A stretch of DNA of 64,000 nucleotides from RUG023 sp900315435 (GTDB taxonomy: Bacteria > Spirochaetota > Spirochaetia > Sphaerochaetales > Sphaerochaetaceae), in contig CADAJJ010000010.1 of NCBI GenBank assembly GCA_902788205.1, positions 28,109 through 92,108 of the forward strand, given 5' to 3'. Under the pieces are notes generated by a model. It did no database searches. It was not told the origin of the DNA and worked only from the letters and a program-made list of their open reading frames with translations. Each line of letters begins with the position of its first letter. Position 1 is the stretch's first letter. Made by a program: the position numbers and the translations under genes. Below are positions 7,973 through 16,169 of this stretch, piece after piece.

Positions 7973-9121
7973 TTATTCGTTGATATCACCCTCATAGGGG
8001 ACCGGCTGCGGCCTGTCATTCTCGCCCATAGCCTCAGACAGCTGCTTCATCAGACTGCGGGCCTTCAGACCAAGATGCTTCGGGGTATCCACCTGGATGC
8101 GCAGGTACAAATCGCCACGATCGGTACTGTTGAGCTTGGGGGCGCCTTGTCCACGGACTCTCAGCAGCTTCCCGCTCTGCGTCCCGCCCGGGATGGACAC
8201 TTTGAGCTCCTTGCCATCCACACTGGTGATGATGATGTCGGAGCCAAGCGCTGCCTGGGTGAAGCTGATCGGCACCTGCAAGTAGAGGTCCGCGCCCTGC
8301 CGGACGAAATACTTGTCCGGCCTGACTGTGATGAAAACCACCAAATCACCGCTCGGACCACCGTTGGCCCCAGCGTCTCCCATACCTCGCAACGTGACCC
8401 TGTTGCCGTTATCCACGCCAGCAGGAATGGTGACCCTCAGCTTGGTCTGCTTGCGCTTCAAGCCGGAGCCATGGCAGTCCTGGCAAGGATGGTCGATCAC
8501 CTGGCCTCTGCCGCCACAGGTGGGGCAGGTCGTCGCCACGGTGAAGAATCCACTGTTCCTACGTACCTGGCCGCTTCCTCCGCAAGTGGGGCAGGTCTTT
8601 GTTCCGGTGCCGTCAGCAGAACCGGAACCATGGCAGGTGTCGCAGACCACCTGATGGATATACGAGACATCCACCTTGGTGCCAAACAGCGCATCCTTGA
8701 AGTCCAGCGTCACGTCATAGCGCAGGCTCGATCCCTGGCTGGGTCCGCCACTACGGCGTGCGCCACCCTGGCCACCCATGCCGCCTCCGAAAAAGGAACT
8801 GAAAATGTCCTCGAATCCGCCACGACCTCCGAAGATATCGGAGAAATCCTGGTAGACATGGGAATAGTCGTGACCCATGCCTCCAGCTCCGTCGATACCG
8901 GCAAAGCCGTACTGGTCGTAGGCCGCGCGCTTCTTCTCGTCGCTGAGGACTTCGTATGCCTCGGTGGCTTCCTTGAAACGGGCCTCGGCGTCCTTGTCGC
9001 CCGGATGGGTATCCGGGTGATTGGCCAAAGCCAGCTTGTGATATGCTTTCTTGATCTGCTCTGGAGTCGCGTCCTTGGCGACACCAAGCACCTCATAATA
9101 ATCTCGTTTCGTCTCTGCCAT
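7973..9121 (-). CDS. dnaJ: Chaperone protein DnaJ
   Basis: Hsp40 co-chaperone that delivers substrates to DnaK and stimulates its ATPase. 382 aa. J domain at 5-70 with HPD at 35-37; Gly/Phe-rich linker about 75-130; four CxxCxGxG zinc-binding repeats about 150-215; C-terminal substrate domains. Start at ATG 9119-9121 with GAGGA 9 nt upstream (an in-frame GTG 18 nt earlier has no site). Follows dnaK by 84 nt, with a strong hairpin between them. Confidence 0.97.
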   Translation of the reverse strand: MAETKRDYYEVLGVAKDATPEQIKKAYHKLALANHPDTHPGDKDAEARFKEATEAYEVLSDEKKRAAYDQYGFAGIDGAGGMGHDYSHVYQDFSDIFGGRGGFEDIFSSFFGGGMGGQGGARRSGGPSQGSSLRYDVTLDFKDALFGTKVDVSYIHQVVCDTCHGSGSADGTGTKTCPTCGGSGQVRRNSGFFTVATTCPTCGGRGQVIDHPCQDCHGSGLKRKQTKLRVTIPAGVDNGNRVTLRGMGDAGANGGPSGDLVVFITVRPDKYFVRQGADLYLQVPISFTQAALGSDIIITSVDGKELKVSIPGGTQSGKLLRVRGQGAPKLNSTDRGDLYLRIQVDTPKHLGLKARSLMKQLSEAMGENDRPQPVPYEGDINE

Positions 9122-9138
9122 AGGAAAGTCCTCAAACA

Positions 9139-9175
9139 CACATCATGTCGGCTTTTTCGGGGCCGACATGATGTG
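9139..9175 (-). other. Long intercistronic hairpin between dnaK and dnaJ
   Basis: Perfect 14-bp inverted repeat (9139-9152 with 9162-9175) with a 9-nt loop. On the minus strand it ends about 5 nt before the dnaJ ribosome site and has no T-run after it. It is not a CIRCE sequence. Likely an mRNA-stability or processing element, or a partial attenuator. Confidence 0.75.
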
Positions 9176-9205
9176 ATGATATTGCATTGTAGCAAAAAGC
9201 CGGAA

Positions 9206-11152
9206 TCAGTTCACGACCTCATAGCCGGCGTCATCAGGACCTGTACCCTGATGGGTCGTCGGACCACTGGCCGCACCGCCCTGAGCCCCGCCGTTTGCAG
9301 GACCACCCTGGGCTCCGCCGTTCTGATTGTTGGCACCTGCGTGCTTGTAAATCTCCTCGGCGAGCTTGTAGGAGGCTTCCTGCAGAGCCTGGGTTTTGGC
9401 CTTCAGCTCTTCGGTAGAGGCGGCGCTGTTGGAGAGCGTGCTCTTCAAGTCGGCAATCGCCTTCTCAATCTTGGCCTTGTCGTCAGCGGAGATCTTGTCG
9501 CCGTAGCTCTTCAGCGACTTCTCGGTGCTGTACATCATGGTCTCGGCGTTGTTGCGGGCGTCCACCTTCTCCTTGGCCTTCTTGTCCTCGTCGGCGTGGT
9601 CCTTGGCTTCCTTCACCATGCGGTCGATCTCCTCGTCGGAAAGTCCGGAAGAGCTCTCGATCTTGATGTGGGCTTCCTTGCCCGTACCGGTGTCCTTGGC
9701 GGACACATGGACGATGCCATTGGCATCGATATCGAAGGAAACCTCAATCTGCGGAACTCCACGCGGAGCAGCCGGAATCTGGTCCAAGGTAAAGGTGCCG
9801 AGGACCCTGTTCTGGGCAGCCATCTCACGTTCGCCCTGCAGGACCTTGATGCCGACCTCGGTCTGGCCATCAGCCGCAGTAGTGAAAATCTGGCTCTTGT
9901 GAGTCGGAATCGTGGTGTTGCGAGGAATCATCTTGGTGCACACGCCACCGAGGGTCTCGATGCCCAGGGAAAGCGGAGTGACATCAAGCAGGACGACGTC
10001 CTTGACGGTTCCGCCAAGAATACCACCCTGAATGGCGGCGCCCATGGCGACTACCTCATCCGGGTTGACACCCTTCATCGGCTCCTTGCCGCCGAACATC
10101 TCCTTGACTGCTTCCTGGACCGCGGGGATACGGGTCGTGCCACCAACAAGAATGACCTCGTCGATATCGTGGATCGTCAGGCCAGCATCACGCAACGCAT
10201 TGGTGACCGGACCACGGCTACGCTCGACCAAGTCGGCGGTCATGGCCTCGAAGTGGGCCCGGGAAAGATCCATCTGCAGGTTCAACGGGCGGTTGTCCTT
10301 GTTGGCGATGAAAGGCAGGCTGATGGTGTAGTTCATCGTGCTGGAAAGAGCGATCTTCGCCTTCTCCGCCTCTTCCTTCATCCTCTGCAGGGCCATGGTA
10401 TCGTTCTTCAGGTTGATGCCATACTGCGCCTTGAACTCCTCGTTCATCCAATCGATGATCTTCGCATCGAAGTCATCACCGCCAAGGTGGGTATCACCGT
10501 TGGTGCTCTTGACTTCGAAAACGCCGTCTCCGAGCTCCAGGATGGAGACATCGAAGGTACCGCCGCCGAAGTCATAGACGGCAATCTTCTCTTCCTTGTT
10601 GGTCTTGTCCAAGCCGTAGGCCAGAGCGCTGGCGGTAGGCTCGTTGACGATACGCTTCACATCAAGGCCGGCGATCTTTCCTGCGTCCTTGGTGGCTTGG
10701 CGCTGGGCATCGTTGAAATAGGCAGGGACCGTGATGACCGCCTCGGTCACCGGCTCCTTCAGATAGGCCTCCGCAGCTGCCTTCATCTTCTGAAGGATGG
10801 CGGCGGAAATCTGCTCCGGAGAGTATTCCTTGCCTTGGGCGACGACACGGACATAGCCCTGAGCGTCGCTGGTCACCTTATACGGCAATCTGCCCAGCTC
10901 CTGCTGGACATCAGCGTCCTGATACTTGTGGCCCATGAAACGCTTGATTGAATAAATCGTGTTCTCGGCGTTCGTGACCATCTGGTTCTTGGCCGGCTGG
11001 CCGACGAGCTGCTCGCCCTTGTCGGTGAAAGCCACGATGGACGGCGTCGTGCGGGCGCCATCGCTGTTGATGATGACGTGAGGTTCGTTACCCTCCATCA
11101 CCGCGACACAACTGTTGGTCGTGCCAAGGTCAATACCAATAATCTTTCCCAT
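9206..11152 (-). CDS. dnaK: Chaperone protein DnaK (Hsp70)
   Basis: ATP-dependent chaperone. 648 aa. ATPase domain with phosphate-binding GIDLGTTNSC near the start, VYDFGGGTFDVSI around 195 and ILVGGTTRIPAVQ around 340; substrate domain from about 390; helical lid; then a Gly/Asn/Gln/Ala-rich tail of about 40 residues ending GYEVVN. AGGAG lies 8 nt before the ATG. It has its own promoter overlapping the end of grpE and a 58-nt leader with two alternative hairpins. Order grpE-dnaK-dnaJ. Confidence 0.98.
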   Translation of the reverse strand: MGKIIGIDLGTTNSCVAVMEGNEPHVIINSDGARTTPSIVAFTDKGEQLVGQPAKNQMVTNAENTIYSIKRFMGHKYQDADVQQELGRLPYKVTSDAQGYVRVVAQGKEYSPEQISAAILQKMKAAAEAYLKEPVTEAVITVPAYFNDAQRQATKDAGKIAGLDVKRIVNEPTASALAYGLDKTNKEEKIAVYDFGGGTFDVSILELGDGVFEVKSTNGDTHLGGDDFDAKIIDWMNEEFKAQYGINLKNDTMALQRMKEEAEKAKIALSSTMNYTISLPFIANKDNRPLNLQMDLSRAHFEAMTADLVERSRGPVTNALRDAGLTIHDIDEVILVGGTTRIPAVQEAVKEMFGGKEPMKGVNPDEVVAMGAAIQGGILGGTVKDVVLLDVTPLSLGIETLGGVCTKMIPRNTTIPTHKSQIFTTAADGQTEVGIKVLQGEREMAAQNRVLGTFTLDQIPAAPRGVPQIEVSFDIDANGIVHVSAKDTGTGKEAHIKIESSSGLSDEEIDRMVKEAKDHADEDKKAKEKVDARNNAETMMYSTEKSLKSYGDKISADDKAKIEKAIADLKSTLSNSAASTEELKAKTQALQEASYKLAEEIYKHAGANNQNGGAQGGPANGGAQGGAASGPTTHQGTGPDDAGYEVVN

Positions 11153-11172
11153 ATCTGTATCTCCTCAAATTC

Positions 11173-11210
11173 CCGATAATTTCAAAAGTTTTCCTGTTCC
11201 TTATCGGAAC
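11173..11210 (-). promoter_or_regulatory. dnaK leader with two competing hairpins
   Basis: In the dnaK 5' leader GTTCC/GGAAC (11206-11210 with 11196-11200) can form a small hairpin, or CCGATAA (11201-11207) can pair with TTATCGG (11173-11179). The two share bases and exclude each other. The larger stem ends about 7 nt before the ribosome site GAGGAG. An RNA-thermometer or stability role is possible; nothing proves it. Confidence 0.45.
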
Positions 11211-11216
11211 GTCTGT

Positions 11217-11245
11217 AACATACTCACGCTTGGCGCAATCGTCAA
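11217..11245 (-). promoter_or_regulatory. dnaK promoter with shared heat-shock motif
   Basis: TTGACG (11240-11245), 17 nt, TATGTT (11217-11222) on the minus strand; the -35 overlaps the grpE stop codon. The -10 lies in GTGAGTATGTTACAGACGT, which matches the motif also seen before grpE and clpB (consensus RTGAGTATRTTWCMNNCGT). Confidence 0.75.
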
Positions 11246-11952
11246 TTGGAAGGTTGGCTGACCACCACTTTCGCGGGACGGATCACCTTGTCGCCAAGCA
11301 GGTATCCGGATTGATAGGTCATCGTGACCGTCTTGTCCTTGTACTTGTCGTCCTTGACCATCTGCAACGCCTCGTGCCGGGACGGGTCGAACGGTTTGCC
11401 ATCAGTCTCCATTTTCTTCAGGCCGAACTGGCCGGCAAGGTGCTGGTACATCTTGTCGTTGATCATCTGCACACCCTCGAGCATTTTCTCGAAGTCCTTG
11501 GACTGGTCCTCCTTGCCTGCCTGCAGGGCGCGTTCGAAGTCATCAAGGGTCGGAAGCAGGTCTTTCAGGATCTTCTCCTTGGCTCTCTCGATCTCCATCG
11601 CGGTGTTGCTCTGCATGCGCTTCATGTCAGAGGCCATCGTGGAGGCATAGCGCTGCATGCTGGCGTATTTGTCCTGCCAATCCTGCACCTTGTCGTTGAG
11701 CTGGCTGATTGTCTGTGCATCGTGCAGGCTCTTCTGGTCGGCCGCCGAAAGCTGGGCCTGGAGCAACGCCACCTGCGCCTGAAGCGCGGCAATCTGCTCC
11801 TGAGGAGTCGGTTCCTTCTTGACTTCTTGGGAATCCTTCTGCTTCTCAGCGGGTTCAGCCTGAGCCTCCGGCTTTTTCGTGGCCTCCTGCTGTGCGCTCG
11901 CTTTCTCAGCTTCCTTCCCGGAGTCCTCGTGGTTGTTCACGTTGATTTTCAT
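11242..11952 (-). CDS. grpE: Nucleotide-exchange factor GrpE
   Basis: Releases ADP from DnaK. 236 aa, longer than E. coli GrpE (197) because of a charged, Ala/Glu/Lys-rich N-terminus of about 75 residues. Then a long coiled coil (about 75-170) and the C-terminal beta domain with the family signature PFDPSRHEALQMV and VRPAKVVVSQ-like ending (VIRPAKVVVSQPSN). GAGGG lies 8 nt before the ATG. First of grpE-dnaK-dnaJ; no hrcA gene is next to it. Confidence 0.95.
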   Translation of the reverse strand: MKINVNNHEDSGKEAEKASAQQEATKKPEAQAEPAEKQKDSQEVKKEPTPQEQIAALQAQVALLQAQLSAADQKSLHDAQTISQLNDKVQDWQDKYASMQRYASTMASDMKRMQSNTAMEIERAKEKILKDLLPTLDDFERALQAGKEDQSKDFEKMLEGVQMINDKMYQHLAGQFGLKKMETDGKPFDPSRHEALQMVKDDKYKDKTVTMTYQSGYLLGDKVIRPAKVVVSQPSN

Positions 11953-11969
11953 ACTTTTCCCTCACGAAC

Positions 11970-12002
11970 AAAAAATACTGCGTACCCCCGCAGGGATACG
12001 CA
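11970..12002 (-). terminator. Terminator-like hairpin in front of grpE
   Basis: 10-bp stem (11979-11988 with 11993-12002, one G-T pair), TGCG loop, followed 3 nt later by TTTTTT (11970-11975) on the minus strand. It would end transcripts coming from the coiled-coil gene. The grpE promoter start is expected near 11999, inside the upstream arm, so grpE's own transcript would not form the full stem. Confidence 0.7.
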
Positions 12003-12005
12003 TGA

Positions 12006-12035
12006 AACATACTCATGGACAATTGCCATCGTCAA
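12006..12035 (-). promoter_or_regulatory. grpE promoter with shared heat-shock motif
   Basis: TTGACG (12030-12035), 18 nt, TATGTT (12006-12011) on the minus strand, embedded in ATGAGTATGTTTCATGCGT, which matches the dnaK and clpB promoters. Confidence 0.7.
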
Positions 12036-12046
12036 GGGAGCCCGGC

Positions 12047-13840
12047 TCAATCGTCCAGGCTAATCGACTCATCGTCCCCGACGGGGATGTACTGCTTGGG
12101 CTTTTTCTCAGGCTCAGACTTGACCTCACGTGTCTCCAGATCGGCCAGGGAGGAAATAATCTCACGCTCTGCGCTCCGCTGAGGCTCTTCAAGATCCACC
12201 ATATCGTCGAGCACTGGTTCTTCTTCAGGGTCCACTTCCCCTTCTGCCTCGACTACCTTTTCCTGGGTGGTGTATTCAGAAGATGCTTTTTCACCAGCGT
12301 CCTGTTCTTCTGGCTCCTTTCCCGTTTTGGACTCCGGCTCTGTCTCGAGCAGATCGTCAAGAACAGGATCTTCCTCTGGAACCGCCTCTGCCTCAGGTTC
12401 GTCGGCGGCAAGCGCCTCGGCGGGAATGGTGAAGTCCAACGGGGGTTCGGTCCCTGTGCCGGCTGGGGCTGAGGCATTGGACTCTGCAAGAGAAGCGGAT
12501 TGCTCCTCTGCTTTGGGAAGCTCGAAACCTAGGTCGGAATCAGTTTCCTTTCCGGATGCCGGCTGCTCGTTGAAGGCACTGGAAGGGATCGGTTTGAAAT
12601 CGAACACCGGCTCTTGGTCATCAGGGTTTTCGGGAGCCTGGGCGGGAACCGAGGCGACATCGTCGGCCATATGTTCGGCCCGCTCCTCCATTTCCCTGAC
12701 AATCTCTGCCTTCTCGGTCTTCAGCCGCTCAAGCTCGCCGTGCAGGGCGTCGGTCTCTGCCTGTAACTCGTCGATCGACTGCTCCATCTGTTGCTTGTGG
12801 CTCTCCTGGGTGGCGTTGAGCGCCTCGTTGTTGGTAAGCTGGTGGGTGTACTCTGCCAACTTCTTGCTGACCTCCTCGAGCCGCTGGGCGCTGTTGGCGT
12901 CCAATGTGGCGGCGATATCCTTTGCGGAGGCGAGGCGGCCATCCAGCTCGTTGATGAAGACCTGGCTGGTGGAGACCATGGTATGGAAGGAGGCGTCAAT
13001 CTGCTCGATGGTCTGCTTGAAGACCGTCTCCATCTTCTCTGCACAACTGATGGTGAAGTTGGACATATCCTTGTCCACCTGGCCGACGGTCTCGAAGCGT
13101 AGCCGTTTGAAGTCGTCCTCGCTCTTCTGCAAGGATTCCTTCATCTGTTGCTCGAACTCGCCGAACTTCTTCCCCTGCTCCTCTACCGCCTGGAGTGCGT
13201 CCTGCTTTTGCTTCTCCAAAGCCTCGGTGTAGCTGTCGATGGAACTCTTGGTCTTTTCCATCAGTTCCTCGACCTGCTTCTGGAAACCGGTCAGCTTCTC
13301 CTCACTTGCGGCAAGCAGGCTCTTGACCGCCGCCTCGTTCTCCTCCCGCATCGTCTTCAGGGCGGTCTCGCCCTCTGTCCGCATCGTCTCGATGGCGGTT
13401 TTCTCCTTGGCGGTATCCTCCTGGAACCGGGCGATGGTCTGGCGGATCTGCTCCACCTCGGCGATATCGCCACGGATTTCCTGGATGCGTGCTTCGGCCT
13501 GGTCGGTGATCGAGGCGAGCTGGCCCATCACCTGCCGGTAGTTGGCCAATATCGCCTGAAGCTTCGCCAAATCCTGGCTACGGTTCTGGATATCGAGAAT
13601 CTTCCCGTCCATATCCCCCATCACGTTCTGGGCCTGGACGATTTTCTGGTTGACAATCTCGATCGCATGCTGGGAATTCTCACGCAGACGGTAGTTCTCC
13701 TTCTCGCTGGCGGCCCCAAGCCTTTTCAATTGTTCCTGGATCCGCATCATCTTCTTGCGGTCATTGGCGGCGCCAAAGAGCAGGAGACTGATTACAAAAT
13801 TAACGGCAAACAACACAAATGCGAAAACATAAAACGTCAA
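12047..13840 (-). CDS. Membrane-anchored coiled-coil protein, spirochaete-specific (SpiroCoCo-like)
   Basis: 597 aa. One N-terminal membrane segment (about 1-24), then a nearly continuous coiled coil to about residue 390, then a long acidic, Pro/Glu/Ala-rich tail of about 200 residues. The tail carries a repeated element, EEDPVLDDLLE and EEEPVLDDMVD. Architecture matches the spirochaete coiled-coil family known from Treponema; its function is unknown to me, and a structural or cell-envelope role is only a guess. Start is TTG at 13838-13840, 8 nt after GGGGG and 14 nt after the HAD stop; no other start in that region has a site. Ends 94 nt before grpE, with a terminator-like hairpin after it. 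Confidence 0.8.
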   Translation of the reverse strand: MTFYVFAFVLFAVNFVISLLLFGAANDRKKMMRIQEQLKRLGAASEKENYRLRENSQHAIEIVNQKIVQAQNVMGDMDGKILDIQNRSQDLAKLQAILANYRQVMGQLASITDQAEARIQEIRGDIAEVEQIRQTIARFQEDTAKEKTAIETMRTEGETALKTMREENEAAVKSLLAASEEKLTGFQKQVEELMEKTKSSIDSYTEALEKQKQDALQAVEEQGKKFGEFEQQMKESLQKSEDDFKRLRFETVGQVDKDMSNFTISCAEKMETVFKQTIEQIDASFHTMVSTSQVFINELDGRLASAKDIAATLDANSAQRLEEVSKKLAEYTHQLTNNEALNATQESHKQQMEQSIDELQAETDALHGELERLKTEKAEIVREMEERAEHMADDVASVPAQAPENPDDQEPVFDFKPIPSSAFNEQPASGKETDSDLGFELPKAEEQSASLAESNASAPAGTGTEPPLDFTIPAEALAADEPEAEAVPEEDPVLDDLLETEPESKTGKEPEEQDAGEKASSEYTTQEKVVEAEGEVDPEEEPVLDDMVDLEEPQRSAEREIISSLADLETREVKSEPEKKPKQYIPVGDDESISLDD

Positions 13841-13854
13841 GGCAAGAACCCCCT

Positions 13855-14550
13855 TTAGAGAGCAGCAAGTTCCGAATACGATGTTACCACATACTCCGCT
13901 TCGGGGAACAGGTGGCGCTTCTTCCTGCCCGAGGTGATCAGGCAGGAATGCAAGCCCGCCCCACGCGCGCCCAACACATCCTTGCGGTAGCTGTCTCCCA
14001 CATATAAAACCTCTTGAGGCTCAAGATTGATACAAGAAACCAGTTTCGAAAATACCCGGGGATCGGGTTTCAGGTAACCGATGTCCTCGCTGGAGAGAGC
14101 GACATCCACCACGTCGTCCACCCCGAGGGCCTTGAGCTTCCCTTCCAACGGGAAATCGCTCAGAACGGCAATCGTATAGCCTCGTTCCTTGAGCGCATGC
14201 AGCGTCTCACGCATTCCCCTGCGCTCGGGAACTGCCTGGTACAGCCGTCTCCAGCTGGCATAGAACACGACATCCACCAGTTTTCCCATCCGGTCGACCG
14301 ACCGTCGGGTGGCCTTGCGATGGAGAGAGCCGAGCATCAGCCGGGAAAGCCGGTCCAGGTATCCTGCCCGGTTCTCCGGGACGGTAGGCCGGCTGGCCTG
14401 CTCGATCCGGTAGGCCCTCCTGGCACGGTTGTAAGCCCAGGCGAGCAACGGCGCCTTCACCCCGGCCAGGAACATACGCCAATAGTAGCTCCGTTGGGGA
14501 TAGAGGGTACCATCGACATCAAAAGCGACTGCCTTGATCTCAGCGTCCAT
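13855..14550 (-). CDS. HAD-family hydrolase
   Basis: Haloacid-dehalogenase superfamily phosphatase. 231 aa from the ATG at 14548-14550. Motif I is FDVDGTLYP near the N-terminus (nucleophile Asp and general acid Asp both present), helical cap domain about 25-110, motif II Ser in LSDFP, motif III Lys in GYLKPDPRVF, and motif IV VGDSYRKDV. Substrate unknown. Its start overlaps the der stop by 11 nt, so it is translated with der. Confidence 0.85.
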   Translation of the reverse strand: MDAEIKAVAFDVDGTLYPQRSYYWRMFLAGVKAPLLAWAYNRARRAYRIEQASRPTVPENRAGYLDRLSRLMLGSLHRKATRRSVDRMGKLVDVVFYASWRRLYQAVPERRGMRETLHALKERGYTIAVLSDFPLEGKLKALGVDDVVDVALSSEDIGYLKPDPRVFSKLVSCINLEPQEVLYVGDSYRKDVLGARGAGLHSCLITSGRKKRHLFPEAEYVVTSYSELAAL

Positions 14551-16111
14551 GCTTCTTCTGCAGGTGCTGCTGCATCTGCCCGGCATTCTTCTGGATCTTG
14601 CTCTGCCGCTTCAACGCCTTGCCATAGGACGCCTTGTTTCCCGGCTTGACCGGACGAGCCTTGGCTTTTGCCCTTCCTCCGCTTCTGGCCTTCACCGCCT
14701 TTTCGGCCGCATGCTTCTTGATTGCCGTCAGACTGACCACCTGTTTCGGCTTGTCGTGCAACGACGGATTACGGCGTCGCTCGCGCAGGTCGATCTCCAC
14801 CGGCACCATCGTGAAGCCGAGGTCCTTGCGGATGCAGTTCTTCAGGTACTGGAGGTACGCTGGAGGAAAATCCTTCGTGTGGTTGACGAAGAAGAGGAAC
14901 TTGACCGGTGCGGCGCTGATCTGGGTGCCATAATAGACCTTGTAATGGCCCAGCTCGCCTCGTGGCGGCTGGTATCTCTCGCCCCATCGGGCGACTGCGG
15001 CATTCAGGACCGAAGTGTCGACGCGCTTCTGCATCTCGCAGTGGACTTCCCAGACAGTATCCAGCAGTTTGCCGATGTTCTCGCCATTCTTGGCGCTGAT
15101 GGCGACAAGGGGAGCGAAGCCAAGGACCGGAAAGAGGAAACGCGTACGGTCCTCGATGGCCTGCAGCTGGTTCTTCACGGTCAACAGGTCGATCTTGTTC
15201 AGCACCAGGACGATTCCGACACCACGGCGAGTCACCAGACCGGCGATTTTCTTGTCCTGGTCGGTCACGCCCTCGAGGGAGTCGATCATCAACACCACCA
15301 CATCGGCCTCGTCGATGCTCTTGATGGCGCGGTTGACCGAGTAGTATTCGACATCGTCCTCCACCTTCCCCTTGCGGCGGATACCGGCGGTATCCATGAC
15401 GGAGAACTCGGTTCCCTTGTAGGTGAAGGTGCCACGCACCACGTCACGGGTGGTGCCGGCGATATCACTGACCAAAGACAGGTCGCTGCCGACCAGCAGG
15501 TTGGTCAGGGTGCTCTTGCCCGTGTTGGGCTTGCCCAGGATGGCCAAGCGCAGCTGCGGAGCGCTTTCCGGGGCGTTCTCCACCGTCGTCAGGTTGAGGA
15601 TCCCCATCAGGGTATCCTCAAGGTCCTCGATGCCGCGGCCGTGGGCGGAAGAAATGCCGACCACCCGCTGGTACCCATAGCCATAGAAGTCCCAGACCAG
15701 GTCATTGCGCTTCTCGTCATCAACCTTGTTGACCACCAGGACGACTTTGTCGGTGTAGGGACGCAGCGTCTGCATCAACTCGTCGTCCTCGGCGGTCATG
15801 CCGGTGCAGTCGACCATGAAGAGGATCGCGTCGGCCTTGTCGAGCAGGCCGAGGGAGCGCTTGGCAACCAGCGAATCCATCTCCTCCTGGTCCACCTTGA
15901 CGCCGCCAGAGTCGACGAGGGTGACCGGGTGGTTGCCCAAAAGCCAGCGTTCGCTGATCGTGTCACGGGTCACGCCGGCAACCGGGCTGGTGATGGCGCG
16001 CCTCTTGCCGAGCAATCGGTTGAACAGCGTGCTTTTTCCCACGTTCGGCCGCCCGATGATGGCAACGGTGGGAATCGTCTTGGTATCTTCCATTTCCATT
16101 ATTTCATCCAT
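14540..16111 (-). CDS. der: Ribosome-associated GTPase Der (EngA)
   Basis: Double-GTPase needed for 50S subunit assembly. 523 aa from ATG 16109-16111, which has AAGGA 9 nt upstream; an ATG at 16147 gives 12 more residues but no ribosome site. First G domain: GRPNVGKST, DSGG, NKVD. Second G domain: GKPNTGKST, DTAG, NKID. KH-like C-terminal domain, then a basic Lys/Arg/Ala-rich tail of about 60 residues that E. coli Der has only in shorter form. Begins about 58 nt after the ptsI stop. Confidence 0.96.
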   Translation of the reverse strand: MDEIMEMEDTKTIPTVAIIGRPNVGKSTLFNRLLGKRRAITSPVAGVTRDTISERWLLGNHPVTLVDSGGVKVDQEEMDSLVAKRSLGLLDKADAILFMVDCTGMTAEDDELMQTLRPYTDKVVLVVNKVDDEKRNDLVWDFYGYGYQRVVGISSAHGRGIEDLEDTLMGILNLTTVENAPESAPQLRLAILGKPNTGKSTLTNLLVGSDLSLVSDIAGTTRDVVRGTFTYKGTEFSVMDTAGIRRKGKVEDDVEYYSVNRAIKSIDEADVVVLMIDSLEGVTDQDKKIAGLVTRRGVGIVLVLNKIDLLTVKNQLQAIEDRTRFLFPVLGFAPLVAISAKNGENIGKLLDTVWEVHCEMQKRVDTSVLNAAVARWGERYQPPRGELGHYKVYYGTQISAAPVKFLFFVNHTKDFPPAYLQYLKNCIRKDLGFTMVPVEIDLRERRRNPSLHDKPKQVVSLTAIKKHAAEKAVKARSGGRAKAKARPVKPGNKASYGKALKRQSKIQKNAGQMQQHLQKKHGR

Positions 16112-16169
16112 TTGCTTTATTCCTTGAAGGAGATTGAATAATCTCATGAAGGAACGAAAAAGGCAACAC

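Noticed and set aside
8075..10951. 958-codon open frame on the plus strand
   Set aside because: Exact antisense of dnaK and dnaJ. Long antisense frames over dnaK are a known artefact of its codon pattern; no ribosome site or family similarity.
11953..12046. CIRCE element before grpE
   Set aside because: The palindrome there does not match TTAGCACTC-N9-GAGTGCTAA; it looks like a terminator.
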